Source: Halothiobacillus sp.
GTDB taxonomy: Bacteria; Pseudomonadota; Gammaproteobacteria; Halothiobacillales; Halothiobacillaceae
Reading direction: 5' to 3'
Length of the DNA stretch: 55,324 nt
Assembly (NCBI GenBank): GCA_023255735.1
Contig: JAGDVP010000009.1
Location: 2,302 to 57,625 of the forward strand
Positions 1 to 8,154 of the stretch are shown here, one piece after another. Under the pieces are notes generated by a model that saw nothing but the letters and a program-made list of their open reading frames with translations, searched no databases and was not told the origin of the DNA. Within the stretch, counting starts at the first letter, position 1. Each line of letters begins with the position of its first letter. Position numbers and translations under genes: made by a program.

Positions 1-1751
1 TCGGGGTGACCGGTCGCCTGTTATTAAAATCGATGGCGTTGTATCGCCAACAACTCAGCCTCTTGATTGGCCAAGCCTTGCTCACAGGGCGGGAGCGATA
101 TTTTCTCACCCAAGTGGTTGATGCTCGGCTTGAGCTCGATATACAAACACAAATGGCAAGCCAAGATGCGGTGTTTTATCACTATTTGGATGCGTTAAGT
201 CAGCCCCTTGCCACCGCCGGGTTGTTTGCCGATACCCTGCGCGCGGAAATGGGCGCGCTCGGCGCGCTGCCCGGCATTGTCTTGGTGTTGCTGCTGCGGC
301 TGAATGCCGATGGGCTATTTGTGATCGAACAAGCCGGCGGCACGCAGGCAGAACAGGCGTTGGCGGCACTGGCACGGCCAGAGTTTGCCATTACGGTTGA
401 TCCGCAGTCCCCGCAAGGCCAGGGGCTCATCCCGCAGTGTTGGCGCACACTAACGTTACAAAGCAGCCCAAGTTATGCCAAAGACCCTAAATACGCGGTG
501 TGGCGCCCTGTCGCTCAGGCTGCGGGCATTCGATCGCACCTAGCCATTCCCATCCTTGATGCCGCCGGGCATAGCGCCTGGGTATTAAGCCTGTATGGCA
601 CCTATCCCAATCAGTTTGAAGTGTCAGGGATGCGGCATTTCGCGCATGGCATTCAGCATCGCTTCGAGCAATTTTTACGTCAGCGCCATACCCCCGCTTC
701 TTCGCCCGTGCCGATCGATCAAGCCCGTGTGTGGATTACGCGGCTGTTTGATGGCGGGCTGCAACTCTATGCCCAGCCAATCCTTGAGTTCAAACAGGGT
801 CGTGTCCTCAAAGTAGAATTCTTGGCGCGGTTGCAGTTACCCGATGGCCAGATGATTGCGCCGGGGTTATTTCTCCCCTTGCTGGGTGATGCCGAGCTTG
901 ATCGCCTGTTTCGGAGCGGACTCAAACGGACACTTGAACAACTCGCCACTTGGGATCAGATGGGGTACGCCCTTGATGCCGCACTCAATCTCCCGCCCAA
1001 CACTCTGCTTGACCCCGATTGCGTCACTTGGGTGCGCGATGCGCTCGATCAATCCCTCATTGCGCCAGAACGCTTAACCCTTGAGCTTTTGGAGACGCAA
1101 GAGATTACCGAACAATCGGCCACCTCGGCCACCTTGCTTGCCTTGCGTGATTTGGGCTTGAAGCTTGCCATGGATGATGTGGGCTCCGGTTTTAGCGGCT
1201 TGCTGCGCATGGCTCAGATGCCGTTTGATGTGTTGAAAATCGATCAAGGATTGGTGATGCGCTTGCGCACCGATCCCGTGCCGACGTTGAGTTTAATCCG
1301 CGCCATCATCCAAATTGGCCGCGATTTTAATCGGGCCATCGTGGTGGAAGGACTAGAAGATGCCGGCGTGATTGAAGCGGTGCGGGTATTGGGCGCGGAT
1401 TTCGGCCAAGGCTATGGCATTGCCCGCCCCATGCCGACCGCCGAGCTGCCTGGCTGGCTGGATGCGTTTCACGCAACCCCTCCGGTGCCGACCGAACCAA
1501 TTCAAACCTTGCTCGGTGCGCTGGCACTGCATCTGTGCTTCTCACATCAAGAGGAGGGCTCGGTTCACGCCGCCGCTGATTGCCCCGTTCATGCTTTTTT
1601 AACCGAGTGGATGGGCGATGGCGGCGAGCAAGCTGTGCTACTCCATCAACGTCTGCATGAGGCCAAAAGCGAGCAAGAACGAGCACAGGCGCAGAACGAA
1701 CTGCAGCAATGGCTGGTTGAGCGCATTCTGGCCGAATCGGTCGCAATTTGA
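1..1751 (+). CDS. Globin-GAF-EAL cyclic-di-GMP phosphodiesterase, 5' end cut off by the window
   Basis: The reading frame is open to the left edge, so the GTG at position 6 is not a credible start. The first visible residues (VGVTGRLLLKSMALYRQQL) align with the inside of the globin domain of the large protein at 11612-16420, just after its probable haem-ligating His (HALVGVGSVHLMQSLSLYRK). Visible parts in order are the end of a globin helix bundle, a GAF-like domain (about residues 80-225) and an EAL domain (about 245-490). EAL residues look intact: the signature is EFLAR instead of EALAR, followed by NLPP, LELLETQ, MDDVGSGFS, KIDQ, VVEGLE and GQGYGIARP. It should therefore hydrolyse c-di-GMP to pGpG in the cytoplasm. 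A C-terminal tail with His and Cys residues is shared with the paralog. The upstream domains are unknown because they lie outside the window. Confidence 0.85.
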   Translation, partial: GVTGRLLLKSMALYRQQLSLLIGQALLTGRERYFLTQVVDARLELDIQTQMASQDAVFYHYLDALSQPLATAGLFADTLRAEMGALGALPGIVLVLLLRLNADGLFVIEQAGGTQAEQALAALARPEFAITVDPQSPQGQGLIPQCWRTLTLQSSPSYAKDPKYAVWRPVAQAAGIRSHLAIPILDAAGHSAWVLSLYGTYPNQFEVSGMRHFAHGIQHRFEQFLRQRHTPASSPVPIDQARVWITRLFDGGLQLYAQPILEFKQGRVLKVEFLARLQLPDGQMIAPGLFLPLLGDAELDRLFRSGLKRTLEQLATWDQMGYALDAALNLPPNTLLDPDCVTWVRDALDQSLIAPERLTLELLETQEITEQSATSATLLALRDLGLKLAMDDVGSGFSGLLRMAQMPFDVLKIDQGLVMRLRTDPVPTLSLIRAIIQIGRDFNRAIVVEGLEDAGVIEAVRVLGADFGQGYGIARPMPTAELPGWLDAFHATPPVPTEPIQTLLGALALHLCFSHQEEGSVHAAADCPVHAFLTEWMGDGGEQAVLLHQRLHEAKSEQERAQAQNELQQWLVERILAESVAI

Positions 1752-2021
1752 ATGCGTGCTATCAATTTTTCACATTTGTAATAGATGCTAAGTCGCGCGA
1801 GCCAGTGCGACTGGGCACTGTTTTACACAGGGCGATAAAGTGTGGGCTGTGGCCACAAACCCCATGCCGCCACAGGCTATCGGCGGCTTGATCGGCAAGT
1901 TTCACGGGGTTTGGCGGCGCTTATCGGGTATGGGGAGGTTAGGGATAGCAAATACCCGAAAAATACCCGATTCAAACGTGTCCTGTTAGGTTCAAAGCTC
2001 ATCTCGTTATGGGGCAAAGAA
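1752..2021. other. Gap of about 350 bases with no convincing gene; possible integrase relic
   Basis: No credible intact gene is visible between the EAL gene and the tRNA operon. On the minus strand a short stretch around 1880-1960 reads ISAAKPRE and, after a frame change, KLAD. This resembles the N-terminal start of P4-type tyrosine integrases (xxAAKPxxKPYKLAD). Upstream of it on that strand, at about 1951-1971, the decamer AAATACCCGA (plus-strand reading) occurs twice in tandem. P4-type integrases commonly sit beside the 3' end of a tRNA gene, and tRNA-Glu ends at 2109. The match is short and degenerate, so this is only a suggestion. Confidence 0.2.
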
Positions 2022-2062
2022 AAAAGCCTCAAATCGCGTTGTGGCGCGGTTTGAGGCTTTTA
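2022..2062 (-). terminator. Rho-independent terminator of the tRNA operon
   Basis: A perfect 12-base stem (AAAAGCCTCAAA / TTTGAGGCTTTT) encloses a GC-rich loop. On the minus strand it is followed by a run of T (plus-strand AAAGAAAAAA just left of it). It lies 47 bases past the 3' end of tRNA-Glu, so it should end the tRNA transcript. Confidence 0.85.
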
Positions 2063-2108
2063 AGTGCTTGATATTCAAGCCCCGTCTAAAAGGCTTGAAA
2101 ACATGAAT

Positions 2109-2184
2109 TGGCGTCCCCACGGGGATTCGAACCCCGGTTACCGCCGTGAAAGGGCGATGTCCTAGGCCTCTAGACGATGGGGAC
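2109..2184 (-). tRNA. tRNA-Glu (anticodon TTC)
   Basis: The reverse strand gives a full cloverleaf. The acceptor stem is GTCCCCA with TGGGGAC, the anticodon loop carries TTC, the T-arm contains GGTTCGAATCC, and CCA is encoded at the 3' end. It is the last of three tRNA genes transcribed leftwards. Confidence 0.97.
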
Positions 2185-2185
2185 A

Positions 2186-2262
2186 TGGTGCGCCCGGAAG
2201 GAATTGAACCTCCGACCCTCTGGTTCGTAGCCAGATACTCTATCCAGCTGAGCTACGGGCGC
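2186..2262 (-). tRNA. tRNA-Arg (anticodon ACG)
   Basis: The reverse strand gives a full cloverleaf. The acceptor stem begins GCGCCCG, the anticodon stem TCTGG/CCAGA encloses the loop CTACGAA with anticodon ACG, the T-arm contains GGTTCAATTCC, and CCA is encoded. The ACG anticodon is expected to be deaminated to ICG by TadA. One base separates it from tRNA-Glu. Confidence 0.97.
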
Positions 2263-2263
2263 C

Positions 2264-2339
2264 TGGCTCCCTGAGCAGGACTCGAACCTGCGACCCAATG
2301 ATTAACAGTCATTTGCTCTACCGGCTGAGCTATCAGGGA
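2264..2339 (-). tRNA. tRNA-Asn (anticodon GTT)
   Basis: The reverse strand gives a full cloverleaf. The acceptor stem is TCCCTGA, the anticodon loop is CTGTTAA with anticodon GTT, the T-arm contains GGTTCGAGTCC, and CCA is encoded. It is the promoter-proximal gene of the three-tRNA operon. Confidence 0.97.
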
Positions 2340-2363
2340 AAACGTCTTGCAACGTGGAGCGGC

Positions 2364-2392
2364 ATATTAATGATCGAGACGGGTGCCGTCAA
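2364..2392 (-). promoter_or_regulatory. Sigma-70-type promoter of the tRNA operon
   Basis: On the minus strand a TTGACG -35 (2387-2392) and a TAATAT -10 (2364-2369) are separated by 17 bases. The predicted start is near 2357, about 18 bases before tRNA-Asn. A short leader of this kind is normal for a stable-RNA operon. Confidence 0.75.
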
Positions 2393-2447
2393 GGCTCTAT
2401 CTGAATTTTTTTATCGATTCGCTCAGTTTCAGGGCATTGGGGGGGCC

Positions 2448-2975
2448 TTACATGAGTTCGAGTTCAGGCTCGATGGCCTTGGCGCCGGCTGCCGCGCATT
2501 CTTCATCGGTTTTGCCTGAGGGGGCACCTGAAACGCCAATGGCGCCGTATATTTGCCCGCCGGCTTCGATGGGCACACCGCCTGCGCCGAAGAATAAGCC
2601 CGGCACACGCCCCAGCGCGCCCTCGCCGCGGCGCTCTAGGGATGATGTGGCCGCGTTAAAGGAGATGGCGGTATACGCCTTCATGCGTGAAATGCTTAAA
2701 GTGAGATCTGGTGCTAATACATCCCGCAGGATCACTTGGGGATTACCACTGCGATCCATAACGGTGACACCAATTTGAATGCCTTTGGCGCGGCAGTCAT
2801 GGATGGATGCTTGGGCGGCTTTTAATGCCATTTCCATTGATAGCCGCTTGATGCTGACAACGGTGGGGTCTTCAGTCGCTTGGCTGGCTAGGCTGTTGAA
2901 TGCAAGACCAAGCCCTAGCGCAAGATTCAGGGTGGCGGTAAGGATTTTTTTGGTGGGGGTTGATTGGGTTTTCAA
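2448..2975 (-). CDS. Exported GlcG/HbpS-like (DUF336) protein
   Basis: A 175-residue protein with a Sec-type signal peptide: basic MKTQSTPTKK, then a hydrophobic stretch ending near SLASQA. The mature part (about 35-175) is a GlcG/HbpS-type domain. It has the usual central pattern of an exposed variable helix followed by MDRSGNPQVILRD, then SRMKAYTAISF, GRVPGLFFGAGGVPI and a C-terminal GAIGVSGA segment. Family members bind haem, cobalamin or small ligands, or have no assigned function, and the ligand here cannot be read from sequence. The start is TTG, chosen because AAGGAG lies at good spacing upstream on the minus strand and the signal peptide begins directly. It is monocistronic and precedes the tRNA operon without an obvious terminator. 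Confidence 0.85.
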   Translation of the reverse strand: MKTQSTPTKKILTATLNLALGLGLAFNSLASQATEDPTVVSIKRLSMEMALKAAQASIHDCRAKGIQIGVTVMDRSGNPQVILRDVLAPDLTLSISRMKAYTAISFNAATSSLERRGEGALGRVPGLFFGAGGVPIEAGGQIYGAIGVSGAPSGKTDEECAAAGAKAIEPELELM

Positions 2976-3010
2976 GGGGCGCTCCTTGGGTAATTGAAAT
3001 GGCTTAGGGG

Positions 3011-3481
3011 TTACAAAAAACGCGCAAGATACCGCTGGCTTTGCCGATCGAGCTGGTTACGCGGGGGGATTTTAAATTGCAGGCCAAACGCATCGGCGAC
3101 TAAATACCCGCCAGAGGGTAGGGGGCGGATGTCATCTTCGGTTTTGAGGGTGATCTCGGTGGCCCCGTGATTGGTTTCTATTTGCCATACGCTTGGGGTG
3201 GCAAAGCGGGATACGTGGTTGATGCGCAAAATGAGGGGAGTCATCTCGCGGTTGGCTAGGGTTTGCCGGATGAGCTCGGCCTGATTGGGCACAAGATCGG
3301 TTAAATGTGCTATCCAGGCTTGCTCTGCGCCGTGGTGATCGACGAGAGCGATGGCGTCATCGGGCGCAGCGATGGGAAACGCACGCACGGGGGTGACGGG
3401 AATGGGCGATGCAGCGCCCGGCGGATGCATTAGCAGTTGATTGAAGGCATTGAGGCTCAGTTCAAGATTAGTTGGCAACAT
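3011..3481 (-). CDS. DUF1854 protein associated with cyanophycin genes
   Basis: A 156-residue soluble protein without a signal peptide or membrane segment. It matches the DUF1854 family, whose members recur beside cyanophycin synthetase genes and a partner ABC transporter; no biochemical role is established. A longer frame opens at 3700, but the ATG at 3481 is preferred. It lies in the last codons of the upstream ABC gene (overlap 3468-3481), which suggests translational coupling, and the family sequence begins there (MLPTNLELSLNAF). Visible features include a central LILRINHVSRFATPSVWQI strand region, an acidic TEDDIRPLP and a basic C-terminus (RQSQRYLARFL). It probably acts together with the ABC protein. 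Confidence 0.8.
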   Translation of the reverse strand: MLPTNLELSLNAFNQLLMHPPGAASPIPVTPVRAFPIAAPDDAIALVDHHGAEQAWIAHLTDLVPNQAELIRQTLANREMTPLILRINHVSRFATPSVWQIETNHGATEITLKTEDDIRPLPSGGYLVADAFGLQFKIPPRNQLDRQSQRYLARFL

Positions 3482-5681
3482 GATGATGACCTTCGGGTGG
3501 GGTGAGCGCGGCGCAGTTAGGCTCAGTGTCATTGCGCTCGGCGGGTTCGTTGAGCTTAATTTGCGCTTGATAAAGCCTGTAGTAGTAGCCGTGGCGTTCG
3601 AGCAGTTCGGCGTGTTGGCCGGTTTCAACAATTCGCCCTTGATCGAGCACGACCAGCATATCGGCCTGGCGTAAGGTAGAAAGCCTGTGGGCAATCGCAA
3701 TGGTGGTGCGGCCTTGCACGAGGTTATCTAATGCTTGCTGAATTTCACGCTCGGTTTCAGTATCCACGGAGGCGGTAGCTTCATCCAGAATTAAAATTTT
3801 TGGGTCGATTAATAACGCGCGGGCGATGGAAATGCGTTGACGCTCGCCGCCGGATAAAGATTGGCCGCGCTCCCCTACGAGTGAATCATAGCCGTGCGGT
3901 AATTTAAGAATAAATTCATGGGCATGGGCGGCGCGGGCGGCGGCAATAATTTCCTCGTGGTTGGCGCTGGCTTTGCCGTAGGCGATGTTTTCGGCCACGG
4001 TGCCAAAAAATAAGAAGGGTTCTTGCAAAACAAGCCCAATTTGCCGGCGGTAATCTTCGACATTAAATTGCCGAATATCGGTGCCATCTTGGGTGATGCC
4101 GCCGGAGGATACATCATAAAACCGCGCGATGAGGTTAACTAACGTGGTTTTGCCTGAGCCACTATGACCCACAAGACCCACCATGCTGCCGGGTTTTATG
4201 TTGAGGTTTATGTCATGCAAGATGCCCCGATTGCCGTGGCGAAAATTCACTTGGTGGAGTTCAATGGCCGCTTTGCGACCATAAAGTGATTCGGGGTGTT
4301 TGGGATTGGGCACGCTTGCGGCGTGATCGAGAATATCGAAAATCCGTTTGGTGCCTGCGGCGGTTTTTTGGGTTACCGAGACAATTCGGCTCATGGAATC
4401 CATGCGGGAATAAAAGCGGCCAATGTAGGCTAAAAAAGCGGTGAGCACGCCGACGGTGATGGCGCCTTGTGATACTTGCCAAATGCCAAAGGCCCATACA
4501 ATCAGCAAACCCAATTCGGTAAGCGCGGTGACGGTGGGCGCAAATAAAGACCAAGTGCGATTAACCCGGTCATTCACCTTAAGATTCAACTGGTTGGCTT
4601 GATAAAAGCGTTCGCTTTCACGAGCCTCCTGCGAGAAGGCTTTAACGACCCGAATGCCGGGGATGGTATCGGATAAAATATTGGTGACTTGTGACCACAC
4701 CCGATCGACCCGCTCAAAGCCGGTGCGCAAGCGATCGCGCACGATGTGAATCATCCAAGCAATAATCGGCAAGGGGATGAGGGTGACCAATGCAAGCCAC
4801 GGGTTGATGGAAAATAAGATGATGACGGTCATCGTAATCATCAGCACATCGGTGAAAAAATCGAGCAGGTGCAATGAGAGAAACAAATTAATGCGATCGG
4901 TTTCAGAGCCGATGCGCGCCATGAGATCACCGGTGCGTTTGCTGCCAAAATAATCAAGCGATAAATTCATTAGATGGCTGTAGGTGGCGGTGCGGATGTC
5001 GGCGCCGATGCGCTCACTCACGCGTGAGAGTATATAAGTGCGCGCCCAGCCTAAACTCCAGGCAACCAGTGCCGCGCCGAGTAAGCCCGCTAAATATTTG
5101 AGTACGGTCGATTGCTCAATAGCCACGCCATTTTGGAAGGGAATCAGTACATCGTCCATGAGCGGCATGGTGAGGTAGGGCGGCACCAAGGTGGCGGCGG
5201 TGGCGGCAAGGGTGAGCAAAAACCCAAAGAGGAGTTGGCCTTTATAGGGTTTGGCAAAACGCCACAGGCGAAAGAGCGTCCAAGTAGAGGGGGGGGGGGC
5301 ATCGTTTAAGGGCTCATCGAGCCAAGGCGCGGCACCCTCGGTTGCATCGAAGGCTAATAGCGCGCTTGGCGCGGCGTTGATGGTATTAAATTGCGCGCTA
5401 AAGGCTTCTGCGGCCTGTCGGTGGCTTAAAGTAAAGCGCCACTGGGCTTTGCTCTTGTCGGCATCTTTGAGTTGCAATGCGCCGAGCCCCGCGTGCTCGC
5501 TTAACAGGAGTTGATCGCCGGGCTCAATGCGCCAGCGAGCCTCGATCACGGTTTCGTCATCGGGCATGGCCAAGATGATTTCCTCATGGTTAAGGATTAA
5601 AACGCGCCGAACAAACTGCAAGTCGGGTGACAGATCAAGGGGGAGGCGGGCTAAGACCGATGGGGGGGCGCGATGACTCAC
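3468..5681 (-). CDS. Fused ABC exporter associated with cyanophycin metabolism
   Basis: A 737-residue protein with one membrane domain and one ATPase domain, of the homodimeric type IV exporter kind. The first 140 or so residues form an extra N-terminal domain with no membrane segments. About six membrane helices follow (residues 150-430), including the region GFLLTLAATAATLVPPYLT. The ATPase (about 475-710) has Walker A GHSGSGKTT, Q-loop LQEPFLF, signature LSGGERQR, Walker B ILILDEATAS and the switch His in IAIAHRLS. The GTG start follows AGGAA at good spacing. It is coupled to the DUF1854 gene and divergent from the cyanophycin synthetase genes. The cargo is unknown and the link to cyanophycin rests on gene neighbourhood. 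Confidence 0.85.
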   Translation of the reverse strand: MSHRAPPSVLARLPLDLSPDLQFVRRVLILNHEEIILAMPDDETVIEARWRIEPGDQLLLSEHAGLGALQLKDADKSKAQWRFTLSHRQAAEAFSAQFNTINAAPSALLAFDATEGAAPWLDEPLNDAPPPSTWTLFRLWRFAKPYKGQLLFGFLLTLAATAATLVPPYLTMPLMDDVLIPFQNGVAIEQSTVLKYLAGLLGAALVAWSLGWARTYILSRVSERIGADIRTATYSHLMNLSLDYFGSKRTGDLMARIGSETDRINLFLSLHLLDFFTDVLMITMTVIILFSINPWLALVTLIPLPIIAWMIHIVRDRLRTGFERVDRVWSQVTNILSDTIPGIRVVKAFSQEARESERFYQANQLNLKVNDRVNRTWSLFAPTVTALTELGLLIVWAFGIWQVSQGAITVGVLTAFLAYIGRFYSRMDSMSRIVSVTQKTAAGTKRIFDILDHAASVPNPKHPESLYGRKAAIELHQVNFRHGNRGILHDINLNIKPGSMVGLVGHSGSGKTTLVNLIARFYDVSSGGITQDGTDIRQFNVEDYRRQIGLVLQEPFLFFGTVAENIAYGKASANHEEIIAAARAAHAHEFILKLPHGYDSLVGERGQSLSGGERQRISIARALLIDPKILILDEATASVDTETEREIQQALDNLVQGRTTIAIAHRLSTLRQADMLVVLDQGRIVETGQHAELLERHGYYYRLYQAQIKLNEPAERNDTEPNCAALTPPEGHHHVAN

Positions 5682-5765
5682 AACAGCATTCCTAGAAATA
5701 GTCTTTATAAATTATTAAGCTATCAAAAATAGCTCAAAGTAACTTATATAACTTATTGAGTAATT

Positions 5766-5795
5766 TTGACGAACAATTGTTAAAGCGAATATCTT
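5766..5795 (+). promoter_or_regulatory. Promoter candidate for the cyanophycin synthetase operon
   Basis: A TTGACG -35 (5766-5771) and a TATCTT -10 (5790-5795) are separated by 18 bases in the divergent AT-rich gap. The predicted start is near 5802, leaving a leader of about 125 bases before the GTG at 5927. That leader contains the terminator-like hairpin at 5825-5853. Confidence 0.55.
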
Positions 5796-5824
5796 ATACA
5801 CCGTTAAACCGATTGTATGCAGGC

Positions 5825-5853
5825 AAACCCGTCGCCATTCGATGCGGGTTTTT
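5825..5853 (+). terminator. Terminator-like hairpin in the leader of the cyanophycin genes
   Basis: AAACCCG and CGGGTTT pair around a 13-base loop, followed directly by TTTTATTATTT, so it has the form of an intrinsic terminator on the plus strand. It sits between the promoter candidate and the first cyanophycin synthetase gene. It could therefore act as an attenuator. It could also simply shield the operon from upstream transcription. Confidence 0.55.
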
Positions 5854-5926
5854 ATTATTTGCTTCGCTTTTAACCTGCCGGATCATTGCCGTAATAAAAC
5901 AATTAACCCAACGTTAGGATGGTTTT

Positions 5927-8086
5927 GTGGCCAAATCGATAGAGTTCTTGAATTTTCTCTCCCTGCGCGGCCCTAGTATCTGGACGTATTATCCCGTGCT
6001 TGAGGCTTGGGTGGATATTGGGGAATTAGAAGAGTGCCCCTCCGATACGATCCCCGGATTATATGAGCGCCTATCGACTTGGCTGCCGGGCTTAATTGAG
6101 CACCGTTGCAGCTATGGCGAGCGCGGTGGGTTTTTGCGGCGTTTAGCCGAGGGCACATGGCCGGCACACATTATGGAACATGTCACGCTGGAGCTTTTAA
6201 CCTTAATTGGTTTGCCCGGTGGCTTTGGCAAAGCGCGTGAAACGCCGATTCGGGGTGTTTATAAAGTGGTGGTTTCGGCCTGGGATGAAGAGGTGAGCCG
6301 GCAGGCGTTTTTTGCGGCGCGCGATTTATTAATGGCCGCGATTGAAGATCGCCCATTTGATTTGCCAGGCGCCTTAGATGCATTACACGAGCTTAAAGAT
6401 GAGCGTTATTTTGGCCCCAGCACGGCCAGTATCGTCGAAGCGGCCATGGCACGAAAAATCCCCTATATTCGCTTGAGTGATAGCAGCTTGGTGCAATTGG
6501 GTTATGGCGCGGCGCGGCGCACCATCTGGACCGCAGAAACCGATCAAACCAGCGCAATTGCTGAAGGGATTTCACGCAATAAAGACCTCACCAAAACCTT
6601 ATTGCAAGCCTGCGGCGTGCCTGTGCCGCAAGGGCGCCCGGTGGCGAGCGCTGAGGATGCGTGGGTTGCTGCCTGCGATTTGGGCGTGCCGGTGGTGGTC
6701 AAACCCGAAGATGGCAACCATGGTCGGGGCGTGTTTACCAATTTAATGACCGAGGCTGAAGTGCATGCGGCGTATGCGGTTGCGGTTGATGAAGGCAGCG
6801 GCGTGTTGGTTGAGCGTTTTATTCCCGGCGTTGAGCACCGAGTTTTAGTGGTGGGTGACCGGGTGGCGGCGGCGGCGCGCGGAGAAGAAGCTCGGGTCAC
6901 AGGTGATGGTCAATCCACTGTTGAGGCGTTAATTGAACAGCAAATCAACAGCGACCCTCGGCGCGGCAGCACCGAAAATCATCCCTTAAATTATGTGCGC
7001 ATTGATTCGGCGGCGCGCCTTGAGCTTGATCGCTTGGGCATGACGGCGCAATCCATCCCGGCGCCGGGGCAAAGTATTTTGATTAGCCGCCATGGCAATG
7101 TCGCCCACGATTGCACCGCCCTGGTTCATCCCGATGTGGCCGCGCAATGCATTTTGGCAGCCAAGGTGGTGGGGTTGGATATTGCGGGTATTGATTTGGT
7201 GATGCCGGATATAAGCCAGCCGTTGCGTACACCCGAGGGGCTGGGCGGTGGGGCCATTATTGAAGTGAATGCGGGCCCTGGTTTATTGATGCACCTTAAG
7301 CCTGCCAGTGGCGAAGCGGCGCCCGTCGGCCATGCCATTATTGCGCATTTATTTTCAGCCGATGAGCACGGGCGTATCCCGATTGTGGGCATTACCGGCA
7401 GCCTTCATAAATCGGCCTGTGCGCAGCTGTTAGCGCACTTTTTGTGTTTAACCGGGCGCACCACCGGGCTTGCCTCAAGCGCGGGTTTATTTATCAAAAA
7501 TCGGCTGATTTCCGCCGGCGATCAGGCTAATCGGCTGGCGGCAAATCGGTTGCTGATTCATGCCGGTGTCGATGCGGCGGTAATCGAAAACAGTGCGCGC
7601 GTGATTTTAGGTGAGGGCTTGGCCTATGACCGATGCGCCGTGGGTGTCGTTACTCAGATTGATGTGGCAAAGCATCAGGGTTCTTTTCATATCGACACGC
7701 CGGAAAAAGTGTTCAGCATATTTCGCACCCAAATCGATGTGGTGTTGCCCGAAGGCGTTGGCGTGCTCAATGCCGATGAGGCGATGGTGGTGCAAATGGC
7801 TGAATTATGTGATGGCGAGGTGATTTATTTCACGCAGGATGCCGATTCAACCGTGGTGCGCGCGCATTTGGCCGCAGGCGGGCGCGCCGTGGTTCTTGAC
7901 GCTGCGTTGGTTCGGTTTTGCCACGGCGATGCGCCTAAGGCTGAGCTATGCATTGATGTGGCTCGGCACGTGCACCCGGTGGCTTTGCTGTCGGCCATGG
8001 CCGCAGGCTGGGCTTTGGGGCTGACTATCGATTTGATGCGGGCGGGTTTAGATACCTTTGCTGACCCTGCGATAGCTTCGGCTTAA
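5927..8086 (+). CDS. Cyanophycin synthetase paralog with a degenerate Mur-ligase P-loop
   Basis: A 719-residue homolog of the neighbouring cphA, about 136 residues shorter. The order is N-terminal domain (1-165), ATP-grasp domain (about 210-480) and a Mur-ligase-like C-terminal domain. The ATP-grasp part looks functional: VVVKPEDGNHGRGV, ERFIPG, a DPRRGS segment, GIDLVMPD, and EVNAGPGLLMH with the Glu/Asn metal ligands. The Mur-type P-loop is lost: where CphA has SGTNGKTTTTRL this protein has TGSLHKSACAQL, and the C-terminal Mur subdomain is cut short. Cyanobacterial CphA2, which joins beta-Asp-Arg dipeptides, also has a reduced Mur domain, and proteobacterial CphA-prime proteins occupy the same position. 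Either comparison is possible. The GTG start follows AGGA at 5916. A 68-base gap separates it from cphA. Confidence 0.85.
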   Translation: MAKSIEFLNFLSLRGPSIWTYYPVLEAWVDIGELEECPSDTIPGLYERLSTWLPGLIEHRCSYGERGGFLRRLAEGTWPAHIMEHVTLELLTLIGLPGGFGKARETPIRGVYKVVVSAWDEEVSRQAFFAARDLLMAAIEDRPFDLPGALDALHELKDERYFGPSTASIVEAAMARKIPYIRLSDSSLVQLGYGAARRTIWTAETDQTSAIAEGISRNKDLTKTLLQACGVPVPQGRPVASAEDAWVAACDLGVPVVVKPEDGNHGRGVFTNLMTEAEVHAAYAVAVDEGSGVLVERFIPGVEHRVLVVGDRVAAAARGEEARVTGDGQSTVEALIEQQINSDPRRGSTENHPLNYVRIDSAARLELDRLGMTAQSIPAPGQSILISRHGNVAHDCTALVHPDVAAQCILAAKVVGLDIAGIDLVMPDISQPLRTPEGLGGGAIIEVNAGPGLLMHLKPASGEAAPVGHAIIAHLFSADEHGRIPIVGITGSLHKSACAQLLAHFLCLTGRTTGLASSAGLFIKNRLISAGDQANRLAANRLLIHAGVDAAVIENSARVILGEGLAYDRCAVGVVTQIDVAKHQGSFHIDTPEKVFSIFRTQIDVVLPEGVGVLNADEAMVVQMAELCDGEVIYFTQDADSTVVRAHLAAGGRAVVLDAALVRFCHGDAPKAELCIDVARHVHPVALLSAMAAGWALGLTIDLMRAGLDTFADPAIASA

Positions 8087-8154
8087 CTATTGATATAAAA
8101 AATTTTTTAATAATGCGCGGGGTCACTGCGCGCTAAACCTTTAGGAACTGGTGC

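Noticed and set aside
1842-2054. 70-codon plus-strand frame between the EAL gene and the tRNAs
   Set aside because: It runs into the terminator hairpin, has no ribosome site and matches no family.
2383-2778. 131-codon plus-strand frame opposite the GlcG-like gene
   Set aside because: It is the antisense of a well-supported gene, with no ribosome site and no family resemblance.
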